A stretch of DNA of 25,750 nucleotides from Cellvibrionales bacterium (GTDB lineage: Bacteria > Pseudomonadota > Gammaproteobacteria > Pseudomonadales > JAHEGP01): NCBI GenBank assembly GCA_024645065.1, contig JAHEGP010000011.1:1-25750 (forward strand). The letters run 5' to 3'. Both the position numbers and the translations under genes were made by a program. The notes beneath the pieces are model-generated. The model made no database searches and had not been told where the DNA came from. It was given only the letters and a program-made list of their open reading frames with translations. Every line of letters starts with the position of its first letter. The first letter of the stretch is position 1. Positions 1 through 6,910 of this stretch are shown here, piece by piece.

Positions 1-22
1 TACTATTATCAAGCTGACCAAT

Positions 23-682
23 ATGGCGGAAGCCGAGTACAGGAGCTTGCAGCAGGGCGCCAGGGTGCTGGAGGAGGATTACCGGGGACCCAAGGTAATG
101 ATCCTGGCAGACGGGCGCATAATGAAGTTATTTCGGCCGCGCAAGACCTGGACCAGCGCCCGATTGTTTCCCCGCAGTTTGCGCTTTGCGAAAAATGCCC
201 GGACGCTGCAGCAACTCGCCATCCCAACCGTTAGCGATGTGATGTGCTTCAGGCTCGAGTCAGAACGACTTACGGGTGTGCTGTACCAACCACTACCCGG
301 CCAGACGCTGCGACAGTTGGGCGTAGCGGGCCTCACCACGCCTGCAGACTACAGCCAAACCGGTGAATTGATCGCGGATCTGCATCGGGCAGGTATCTTG
401 TTTCGCTCGATTCACCTGGGCAATGTGGTCAAGGCGCCAGACGGTAAACTCGGCCTGATCGACATGGCTGACCTGTCACGCCAGCCCTGGCCGCTACTCA
501 AACAACAGCGGCAACGCAATTTTCGCCACCTGTTTCGACCCGACGAAGACCACGACTACCTGACGCTGGACGACAAGAGAGCTCTACTTGACAGTTATCT
601 CGACCGATGCCCGCCCGCATTGGCAAACGATACCGGCTTTCGCCTCGAGCTGGAGAGGTTGGCAAGGCTAACCCAAAGCTGA
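23..682 (+). CDS. Kinase-fold LPS/'toluene tolerance'-type protein (5' end may lie outside window)
   Basis: A 219-residue protein with remnants of the eukaryotic-like kinase fold used by LPS core kinases. What I see: a Gly-Pro-Lys and a Met-Lys-Leu-Phe segment near residues 22-37 (possible ATP-binding lysines), the loop 'HRAGILFRSIHLGNVV' at 121-136, and 'LGLIDMAD' at 143-150, whose Asp147 would be the metal-binding aspartate. The usual HRD catalytic triad reads Phe-Arg-Ser, so the canonical catalytic Asp is absent. Small proteins of this type sit in LPS core loci of pseudomonads and are often labelled toluene tolerance or Kdo/WaaP-family. The ATG at 23 has no clear Shine-Dalgarno, and the frame is open to base 2, so the true start may lie to the left. 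It converges on the LPS operon with only 9 bp between stop codons. An inner-core kinase or pseudokinase role is inferred. Confidence 0.72.
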   Translation: MAEAEYRSLQQGARVLEEDYRGPKVMILADGRIMKLFRPRKTWTSARLFPRSLRFAKNARTLQQLAIPTVSDVMCFRLESERLTGVLYQPLPGQTLRQLGVAGLTTPADYSQTGELIADLHRAGILFRSIHLGNVVKAPDGKLGLIDMADLSRQPWPLLKQQRQRNFRHLFRPDEDHDYLTLDDKRALLDSYLDRCPPALANDTGFRLELERLARLTQS

Positions 683-691
683 TACCCCGAT

Positions 692-1570
692 TTATCCCGC
701 CAATGGCATAATCGTGAAACCGTTTCGGGTGATGTCAAAGCCCTCCGCCAGGCGCCTTCTGTCACCGTGAACCAGATCGGCACTCGCGCGATGGTCCCAG
801 AGTTTCTTCCACTCCAGAAAATGCAGGTAGGGGAAATGCCTGGTGCTGGATTTATCGCAGCTGAGCTTGCCATCGCGCCAAAACCAGCGCTCGGGAAAAT
901 TGTAACTGCCATCCTCCCAGGCGACCCGGCCAAAGCTGGTGCTGTAGGCTTCGGTAAAGGACGCCGAACGCATGTAGGGATTGCGGTAGTACACCATGCG
1001 CCGCAACCAGTGCGGCCAGTCCTTGTGCCTCATAAACAGTTCGCCAAAGCTTTTTTCGTCGAATGCCGTATGGTCTGGCAACTCAAACACAGCACGCCAG
1101 CTCGGTTCCTGCATGAAAGCCTCGCGGGCGAACGCGGTATTGGCCAACAGGGTGAAATGGCCACTCACCCGGCGCTTGTGAAAGGAAATCAGGCTGTGGT
1201 TTAGCATTTGGGGCGTTATGAACCCCCTGACATCGCCGTAGACAATATCGATATCACCAAAGGCCCAGTAGTCGTAGTCGACAATTTCAGCGGCGTGGAT
1301 GTAACCGTAGGCCGGCTTGATATCGCAGAGCTTGTAGGGGCTGGCAGGCCTGAAATCTATCCCCAGGACATCCCTGACCCGCTGCTGGTAGTCGCTAAAA
1401 GAATATTGGATGAAGCTCGCGTTGGAGGGAGCGTGTGGCGGTTCGCCACAGTCGGTGTAAAACCGCCAGTCGATCGTCGGATTCCAGCGCATCGACTCGA
1501 GGTAAAAATCCATCCAGAAAGGCCAGCGGCCGAAGTATGGGATCAACACGACGATGCGGGGTGCGTTCAT
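692..1570 (-). CDS. DUF6625-type putative glycosyltransferase
   Basis: A 292-residue soluble protein resembling the DUF6625 family found in polysaccharide and LPS loci. It opens with a nucleotide-sugar-like beta strand ('IVVLIPYFGRWPFW'). It carries 'KLCDIKPAYGY' at about 80-90 and an acidic 'DYWAFGDIDIVYGD' at 100-113, in which Asp106-x-Asp108 looks like the DXD metal-binding motif of GT-A glycosyltransferases. Its start overlaps the stop of the upstream GT4 gene by 4 nt (ATGA), so it is probably translationally coupled and belongs to the LPS core operon as its last gene in this window. There is no signal peptide or membrane segment, which fits a cytoplasmic enzyme working on the nascent core. 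Donor and acceptor cannot be read from the sequence. The family assignment is fairly sure, the enzymatic role is inference. Confidence 0.75.
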   Translation of the reverse strand: MNAPRIVVLIPYFGRWPFWMDFYLESMRWNPTIDWRFYTDCGEPPHAPSNASFIQYSFSDYQQRVRDVLGIDFRPASPYKLCDIKPAYGYIHAAEIVDYDYWAFGDIDIVYGDVRGFITPQMLNHSLISFHKRRVSGHFTLLANTAFAREAFMQEPSWRAVFELPDHTAFDEKSFGELFMRHKDWPHWLRRMVYYRNPYMRSASFTEAYSTSFGRVAWEDGSYNFPERWFWRDGKLSCDKSSTRHFPYLHFLEWKKLWDHRASADLVHGDRRRLAEGFDITRNGFTIMPLAG

Positions 1571-2802
1571 GAGGGGGAAGCCCCACCGCCATCTGGATTG
1601 GCGCAGGGTCCAGCGATTACTCCACTGCGTTTGCCAGGTCTGCTATTTTCCAGCCGGCTTGCAACAAAAGGAAAGCCCCAGAATGTCGCGGCACCAGCCT
1701 GCAGAGAGAACAGCTGGTGCAAGCGCTGCTGCATCAGCTCGGCCATATTGTTGCGCGAAGCGCCGTCGAGGCGATAGAGACGCCGCATGCAGTCAGCCAG
1801 TGCCGCCGTATCACCCAGCGGGAACAACAGCCCACTATCCGCCACCACTTCACTCGCACCACCGCAATCACTTGCCGCGATGGGCACTGCGGCGGCCATC
1901 GCCTCCAGCAGCACCATGCCAAAGGGTTCATGATCCGAACTCAGGAGAAAAGCATCGAAAGCCCTGAATAATCGCGACGCCTCGGGTATCGGGCCGGTAA
2001 GTCGTACCCGCTGCTGCAGGCCCAGGGCTTCGATCTGCTGCTGCAGTTGCTGTTCAAGCCTGCCCTTGCCAATAATCATCAGTTGCGCCTTGTCCAGCTC
2101 CGCCGCCACCGTCGCAAAGGCTGCTATCAGGGTTTTTTGGTCCTTGTCGGGGTGCAGCCGGCCAACGTTACTGAAAACAAAACTGTCATGGGCTATCCCG
2201 AGTTGCTCCCGGGCCTGCTGTCGCGACAGCAAGGCGTTCTGCAAGGCATCGACATCAACCCGGTTATAGAGCGTCTGGATGCTCGAGTGCGGCCACTTTG
2301 GCAAGCTTTTGCGAACATCATCACGCACCGCATCGGATACCGCGAGCAGGGTCAGGCCATCGCGCCGCCGGTTCACGTACCAGCGGCGGGTGAATCTCTG
2401 GTAGTCACCGAAAGCATGATGCACCCCGACCACGAAAAGGCCCGGCACATGGCTCGCGACGAAAACCGGCTTGTAACGATGGGCGATGGCAAAGTGTATA
2501 TCGCGCTGCCCGCAAATTTCGGTTACCGCAGCGATAGCCAAGCGCTTCAAGCCACGGATCTGGCGCGAGCTGAGCTCAAGAAAAATCACCTCATCGCCAC
2601 CGTTGGCTTGCGCCACCTCCGCATCCGCCGGGCCCGTCAGGTAGACCGTGGCTATACCGATACTGGTACCGCTAAACAGACTGACCGTTTGCCGGGCGAC
2701 GTCCAGAAACGGCTGGCCGTAGCCGTGGCAAAGCTGCATCACTGTAGTAGAGCCCGCAGTAGAGCCCGCGGGTCGACGATTTAATGAGAAAGTCTGTGCC
2801 AT
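1567..2802 (-). CDS. Glycosyltransferase family 4 protein, LPS core
   Basis: A 411-residue GT-B fold glycosyltransferase. The N-terminal domain begins in earnest at 'MQLCHGYGQPFLDVARQ' (from residue 22). The C-terminal GT4 domain shows 'NVGRLHPDKDQKTLIAAF' (sugar-nucleotide site) and 'EPFGMVLLEAMAAAVPIAAS', the E-x7-E signature. It lies directly after waaP (4-nt gap) and overlaps the following DUF6625-type gene by 4 nt, so it should extend the LPS core. The ATG at 2802 has only a weak GAG. The next Met at 2739 is where homologous proteins would be expected to begin, and the 21 residues between contain a 12-bp tandem duplication. The last 30 or so residues after 'FWGFPF' are low-complexity (Gly, Ser, Pro, Arg) and look like an added tail. 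Exact sugar specificity is unknown. Confidence 0.85.
   Translation of the reverse strand: MAQTFSLNRRPAGSTAGSTTVMQLCHGYGQPFLDVARQTVSLFSGTSIGIATVYLTGPADAEVAQANGGDEVIFLELSSRQIRGLKRLAIAAVTEICGQRDIHFAIAHRYKPVFVASHVPGLFVVGVHHAFGDYQRFTRRWYVNRRRDGLTLLAVSDAVRDDVRKSLPKWPHSSIQTLYNRVDVDALQNALLSRQQAREQLGIAHDSFVFSNVGRLHPDKDQKTLIAAFATVAAELDKAQLMIIGKGRLEQQLQQQIEALGLQQRVRLTGPIPEASRLFRAFDAFLLSSDHEPFGMVLLEAMAAAVPIAASDCGGASEVVADSGLLFPLGDTAALADCMRRLYRLDGASRNNMAELMQQRLHQLFSLQAGAATFWGFPFVASRLENSRPGKRSGVIAGPCANPDGGGASPS
2746..2769. repeat. Perfect 12-bp tandem duplication
   Basis: Two adjacent perfect copies of AGTAGAGCCCGC, at 2746-2757 and 2758-2769. On the minus strand they encode the four residues AGST twice, within the N-terminal leader of the GT4 glycosyltransferase, between its annotated ATG (2802) and the in-frame ATG at 2739. 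Confidence 0.9.
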
Positions 2803-2806
2803 GAAT

Positions 2807-3610
2807 TCAGCTCAAAGGTAACTTGGGGTCGACGCCAAAATCTCGACGATAGAGCTTACCAGCCCGCGCACAAACCTGCGACCATAGCCGCTGGTCGGCG
2901 AGGGCCTGGCGCAGTGGCAGGCGGGTATAGTGACGCACGAATCGCAGTACGTCACGATAGCTGAGACCAATATCAACGGCGGAAAAATAGAGTGCGCCCA
3001 GGTCCTTGACCTGCCAGCGTCGAGGCAGGCGATCACGGATCTGGGCCCGGTGCAGGTCGATCAGGTAGAGCCGGGGCATGGATGCAAGATCCCAGCTCAG
3101 CGGCATCAGGAAATGGCAGAGATAAAAATCACGGTGGTTCATCCCCTCCCCATGCATGGTCGCAGCAACCCGCGCCACGGACTCGATTAACAATCGTTTT
3201 TCACGATAGCCTGGCCTGGACATGGACCAGTTGGCACAGTAATCCTCGAGGCTGACCACCCTTTGCAACTCTTCGGTAACCAAAAAGGACAATTGCCGCG
3301 CCGGGTTCAAACCGCGCTTGCCGTAAGCAACGCAGGTCATGGTATCGACGCCGTGCTGATGTAAAAATCCGATGGCGCGCCACTCGTTCTCGGCACCCAG
3401 AACCGGCAGGCGCAGCTGGAAAAGGTTCTTGATGATTTCGCCCCATCCCACGCCGCGGTGAAGCTTGAGAAAGTAGGGCTTACCCTCGAAGATGAAACGC
3501 TGGGTTGTGCGCCCCTCCTTGTCGCGGAAAACCTCGCCGCTGACCTGTTGCACAGCCGCGAACGGGTCCGCCCAGGCGCGCCGAAAATCCTCCCTGAGAA
3601 ACAAGCTCAT
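2807..3610 (-). CDS. waaP: Lipopolysaccharide core heptose(I) kinase WaaP/RfaP
   Basis: A 267-residue cytoplasmic kinase predicted to phosphorylate heptose I of the inner core using ATP. Known WaaP proteins are about 265-270 residues, so it is full length. Visible motifs: 'YFLKLHRG' with Lys49 as the ATP-binding lysine, Glu74/Glu76 in 'AENEW', the catalytic loop 'NHRDFYLCHFL' with His159-Arg160-Asp161, and 'LYLIDLHRAQ' with Asp185 as the metal ligand. Its ATG overlaps the waaG stop by 4 nt (ATGA), the order seen in Pseudomonas, where WaaP activity is essential for outer-membrane integrity. Heptose phosphates would support divalent-cation bridging of LPS. The assignment is firm on motifs plus context. 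Confidence 0.95.
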   Translation of the reverse strand: MSLFLREDFRRAWADPFAAVQQVSGEVFRDKEGRTTQRFIFEGKPYFLKLHRGVGWGEIIKNLFQLRLPVLGAENEWRAIGFLHQHGVDTMTCVAYGKRGLNPARQLSFLVTEELQRVVSLEDYCANWSMSRPGYREKRLLIESVARVAATMHGEGMNHRDFYLCHFLMPLSWDLASMPRLYLIDLHRAQIRDRLPRRWQVKDLGALYFSAVDIGLSYRDVLRFVRHYTRLPLRQALADQRLWSQVCARAGKLYRRDFGVDPKLPLS

Positions 3611-4722
3611 GTTTTTGCCGCCAGGGTTTCGATCAAGGCTGCGGCTCTTTCGCTCATGCTGAAGATGTCAGCACCCGCGGCAAACCGCCGCCCGCGCCCA
3701 AACCAGTCCTGTTGCGGGCCAAACAAGAGCCGGGACAATGCAGCGTTGAGGGCTTGCTGCTCGAACGGAGAGGGCAACACCACACCCATCCCATGGTCTT
3801 CAACGTAGTGGGCATAGCCGCAGACATCGGTGGTAATGACCGGCAAGCCCGCTACCATGGCCTCAAGTAAAACGGTGCCCGTGTTTTCCCTGCGCGCGGG
3901 ATGTATCAGCACATCTGCGCCCCACAGAAACGCCGGGATATCGTCGCGCCCCTGCAGAAAACGGACCTGGTCCGCAATACCCGTGGCGCGCGACAACTGC
4001 TCGAAAGGAGCGCTATTATCCTGACCCACCACGAATAAAACGCTGCGTTCGCGCTGTTCAGCTGGCAACGCGGCCAATGCAGTGATGGCGCGATCGAGAC
4101 CCTTGGTGCGAAATCCTGACCCCACCAGCAACACCAGCTTTTGCCCGGCTGACAATTGCCACTGTTGGCGAAACTGGCGTCGCTGTTCGGGGTAGTCCGG
4201 CGGTATCACACGGTCTCGACGTATTCCCGGCGGCAGCAGGTGGAAATGGCTTTCGGGCGTTTGATAGTAATGCCGGAACACGCCGATTTCCCTGGCCGAA
4301 ATCATCAGGATCCGGGTAGCGCCGGTGAATACCGCGGCTTCATAGGCACTGTACAGCCTGAACCGTGGAGTTAGTCGCGCCAGAAAACTGCGCTCCTCGG
4401 TCAATTTGGCGAGGTAACAGGTGTCCGCCGCGTAGTAAATATCGAGTCCCGGCATCTTGTTAAAGCCGACCACGGCATCGTAATCGGTCTGCGCCAGCGC
4501 CACTGCCAGGGCCTCGGCAAATGCCTGGTCGCGACGGTGGTTGCTGTATGCCTTCGCCGGCAGTAACACCACCTCCAGTCCCGCTGCGGCCGGCCCCTGC
4601 CACTCCCGGCAATACACCGTGACCTGGTGGCCACGGGCAAGGCAGGCAGCGGCAATCGCCAGCATGTCTTTTTGCAGGCCGCCGTAGGGAAACACTTTAA
4701 ACAGCGCGAAAGCCAGGCGCAT
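3607..4722 (-). CDS. waaG: LPS core glucosyltransferase I WaaG/RfaG
   Basis: A 371-residue GT4 (GT-B) enzyme that in characterised relatives adds the first hexose to heptose II of the LPS inner core, at the cytoplasmic face of the inner membrane. Typical WaaG features: N-terminal 'FPYGGLQKDML' at 11-21, the 'GFNKMPGLDIYYAADTCY' stretch at 86-103, donor-site Arg/Lys in 'GSGFRTKGLD' at 201-210, and the E-x7-E motif 'ENTGTVLLE' with Glu279 and Glu287. Length matches the family (about 373). Its ATG shares one base with the waaF stop (TGATG), and its stop overlaps waaP by 4 nt, so waaF-waaG-waaP should be translated together. The sugar in this organism could differ (for example galactosamine, as reported in pseudomonads). 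Confidence 0.94.
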   Translation of the reverse strand: MRLAFALFKVFPYGGLQKDMLAIAAACLARGHQVTVYCREWQGPAAAGLEVVLLPAKAYSNHRRDQAFAEALAVALAQTDYDAVVGFNKMPGLDIYYAADTCYLAKLTEERSFLARLTPRFRLYSAYEAAVFTGATRILMISAREIGVFRHYYQTPESHFHLLPPGIRRDRVIPPDYPEQRRQFRQQWQLSAGQKLVLLVGSGFRTKGLDRAITALAALPAEQRERSVLFVVGQDNSAPFEQLSRATGIADQVRFLQGRDDIPAFLWGADVLIHPARRENTGTVLLEAMVAGLPVITTDVCGYAHYVEDHGMGVVLPSPFEQQALNAALSRLLFGPQQDWFGRGRRFAAGADIFSMSERAAALIETLAAKT

Positions 4723-5777
4723 CAGCTGGCCCCGTCGCTGGCCAGCACGGCATCGAGTCGGTCACCAACCCGGGTCGGCGCCAAATGCAGCAGGCAGTTG
4801 AGATGTCCCAGGGGGCACTCGCGCTCAAAGCAGGGACGACAGGAGAGATCGAGGGCGACCACCTCCACCCGCTGTGCCAGGGGGGGGGTAAAATCCGGGC
4901 TGGTAGACCCGTACACGGCGACCAGGGGACAGGCTACTGCCGCTGCAATGTGCATCAACCCGGAGTCGTTGGAAACCGCCCCCCGGCACAGGGCGAGCAG
5001 GTCGACTGCATCTACCAGGGAAGTAGCGCCACTGGCGTCGCAATAGTATTCGCGGGATTCCGGGGTCAGGCCATCGGCGATGGCCGTTGCAGTGGCTCTA
5101 TCCTTGGCAGAGCCCAGCGCCACAACCTGCCAGCCACGATTGATGTAGGTTTCGGCGAGGGCCGCATAGTGCGGCGCAGGCCACTGCTTGGCCGGGCCAA
5201 ACTCTGCCCCGGGACACAGGCCCAGCAATGGCCGCCCGGAATCCAGCCCCAAAATCGACACCAGCCGCTGTTGGTTGACCGCATCGATCTCCAGCCTGGG
5301 CCAGGGCAATTGCTGCGGCAGACTCGCACCGGGTGGAAACGCCAACGCCGCAAAACGCTCAACCATCAGTGGATAGCGCTCTGGATCGAGTCGACGGATA
5401 TCATTGAGTAAACCGTAGCGCATCTCGCCACGCCAACCGGTACGCAGTTCGATGCCAGCGAACCAGGGCACCAGGGCAGATTTCAGGGAATTGGGGAGCA
5501 CGATAGATTGTTGGTAGCCTTCGGCGCGCAACTGTCGACCGAGTTGACGCCGGGCGCCTAACTGCAAGCTACCGTGCCCCACCGGCATGTGCACACTGCG
5601 CCTGACCTCGGGCATGCGCTCAAGCACCGGTGCGGCCCAGCCCGGCGCCAACACATCAAGCTGCAAATTCGGGTGCTGCGCCGCCAGCACCTTGAACAGC
5701 GTTTGCGCCATGACCATGTCACCAACCCAGGAGGGGCCGACGATGAGCACTTTATGGCTGTTATTCGCTGCGTGCAT
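4722..5777 (-). CDS. waaF: ADP-heptose:LPS heptosyltransferase II WaaF/RfaF
   Basis: A 351-residue GT9 family enzyme that transfers L,D-heptose from ADP-heptose to heptose I of the inner core. Motifs: 'LIVGPSWVGDMVMAQ' with Asp20 near the acceptor site, 'CPGAEFGPAKQWP' at 188-200, the ADP-heptose-binding 'SNDSGLMHIAAA' at 269-280, and the Cys-rich tail 'CRPCFERECPLGHLNC' at 313-328, all as in E. coli WaaF. Codons 297-300 (Thr-Pro-Pro-Leu) contain a run of nine C bases (4880-4888); slippage there would frameshift and remove the last 50 or so residues. The gene follows ilvE after 116 bp and overlaps waaG by 1 nt. The expected waaC is not between waaF and waaG. Confidence 0.96.
   Translation of the reverse strand: MHAANNSHKVLIVGPSWVGDMVMAQTLFKVLAAQHPNLQLDVLAPGWAAPVLERMPEVRRSVHMPVGHGSLQLGARRQLGRQLRAEGYQQSIVLPNSLKSALVPWFAGIELRTGWRGEMRYGLLNDIRRLDPERYPLMVERFAALAFPPGASLPQQLPWPRLEIDAVNQQRLVSILGLDSGRPLLGLCPGAEFGPAKQWPAPHYAALAETYINRGWQVVALGSAKDRATATAIADGLTPESREYYCDASGATSLVDAVDLLALCRGAVSNDSGLMHIAAAVACPLVAVYGSTSPDFTPPLAQRVEVVALDLSCRPCFERECPLGHLNCLLHLAPTRVGDRLDAVLASDGAS
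4880..4888. repeat. Nine-base G/C homopolymer inside waaF
   Basis: Nine consecutive G on the plus strand (nine C in the waaF coding strand), spanning the codons ACC CCC CCC CTG for residues 297-300. I found no other homopolymer this long in the window; the next longest is C7 at 11212-11218. Tracts of this length can be slippage hotspots. Confidence 0.9.
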
Positions 5778-5893
5778 GACTTTACCGGATCTCGGTGGCT
5801 GGCGGACCAGTTGATGCGGTCAGGCTGCTGTCGCCAATGGTATCGACCCGGGAACCGGGAACGGTGTGCCTCACGACGTCACTGCCCGCGCTG

Positions 5894-6820
5894 TCAGGCG
5901 ACCGGAGCCAGCCAGTCAAGGCGCTCCTGATTGTGCCCCCGCACCGAGTCAAAAAATGCTTTCTGCAATTGCTCGGTAATCGGGCCGCGACTGCCACTGC
6001 CAATGGACCGGGCATCGAGCTCCCGTATCGGCAGAACCTCTGCGGCAGTTCCGGTAAAAAAGGCTTCATCGGCGATGTAGACCTCATCCCGGGTGATCCG
6101 CTTTTCGACCACCCGATAGCCAAGGCTCGCAGCCAGCTTGATGACCGCATCACGGGTAATTCCGTCGAGACAGGAGGTCAGCTCCGGGGTATAGAGCACG
6201 TCGTCGCGAACCATGAAAAAGTTCTCACCGCTGCCCTCGGCCACATACCCCTCCGGGTCCAGCAACAGCGCCTCCTCAGCGCCCCCGTTCAATGCTTCAC
6301 GCAGGGCCAGGATCGAGTTGATATAATTGCCGTTGGCTTTGGCCTTGGTCATCGTGATGTTGACATGGTGGCGCGTATAGCTGGAAGTTCGCACCACTAT
6401 GCCCCGGTTCATGGCATCGGGGTCCATGTAGGAGGGCCAATCCCAGGAAGCAATCATGCAATGGGTTCTGAGGCCGTCCGCCCGCAAGCCCATGCCCTCG
6501 GAGCCAAGAAAACACATGGGCCTGATGTAAGCCTCGTGCAGGTCGTTATCGCGGATAACAGCCTTTTGCGCAGCCATCAGCTCTTCCCTGTTCCAGGGCA
6601 TATCCATGCCGAGGATCTTGGCCGAGCGAAACAGTCGCTCGGTATGTTCCCGCAAGCGGAAAATACAGGTGCCCAGTTGGTCGGCGTGATAAGCCCTGAC
6701 ACCCTCAAACACCCCCAGGCCATAGTGCAATGTATGGGTCAACAAATGTACCTTGGCATCGCGCCAGGGAACCATTTCCCCGTCCAACCAGATAACCCCA
6801 TCGCGATCAGCGAAAGACAT
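5894..6820 (-). CDS. ilvE: Branched-chain amino acid aminotransferase IlvE
   Basis: A 308-residue fold-type IV PLP enzyme performing the last step of valine, leucine and isoleucine synthesis: transamination of the 2-oxo acids with glutamate. Length matches E. coli IlvE (309). Motifs: 'HYGLGVFEGVRAY' at 32-44, 'AYIRPMCFLG' at 97-106, Schiff-base Lys161 in 'KANGNYINSILA', 'EGSGENFF' at 195-202 (Glu195 contacts the PLP pyridine nitrogen), 'LDGITRDAVIKLA' at 218-230, and 'FFTGTAAEVLPI' at 254-265. A strong Shine-Dalgarno CAGGAG (6829-6834 on the opposite strand) sits 8 nt before the ATG. It lies 90 bp after glnE and 116 bp before waaF, the same order as in Pseudomonas. Confidence 0.97.
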   Translation of the reverse strand: MSFADRDGVIWLDGEMVPWRDAKVHLLTHTLHYGLGVFEGVRAYHADQLGTCIFRLREHTERLFRSAKILGMDMPWNREELMAAQKAVIRDNDLHEAYIRPMCFLGSEGMGLRADGLRTHCMIASWDWPSYMDPDAMNRGIVVRTSSYTRHHVNITMTKAKANGNYINSILALREALNGGAEEALLLDPEGYVAEGSGENFFMVRDDVLYTPELTSCLDGITRDAVIKLAASLGYRVVEKRITRDEVYIADEAFFTGTAAEVLPIRELDARSIGSGSRGPITEQLQKAFFDSVRGHNQERLDWLAPVA

Positions 6821-6910
6821 TTTGCAAACTCCTGTATCCCATCATTCATGCCACCCTGGGGAAAAAAGCGCAGCCATTGTTGATCCCCACCCTGGTATCC
6901 CCATTGCGAT

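Noticed and set aside
2047..2784. Long plus-strand open frame (about 245 codons) antisense to the GT4 gene
   Set aside because: The minus-strand frame encodes a clear GT-B glycosyltransferase with E-x7-E motif. The plus frame is a GC-rich shadow without recognisable motifs.
5795..6883. Long plus-strand open frame (about 362 codons) antisense to ilvE
   Set aside because: IlvE on the minus strand has all catalytic motifs and a strong Shine-Dalgarno. The antisense frame has no domain signature and no ribosome binding site.
6851..6895. Repeated CCACCCTGG (6851-6859 and 6887-6895) in the glnE-ilvE gap, with a T-run on the minus strand, considered as a terminator or operator
   Set aside because: The copies are direct, not inverted, and the T6 run is not preceded by a stable stem; a 9-bp direct repeat in GC-rich DNA is weak evidence.
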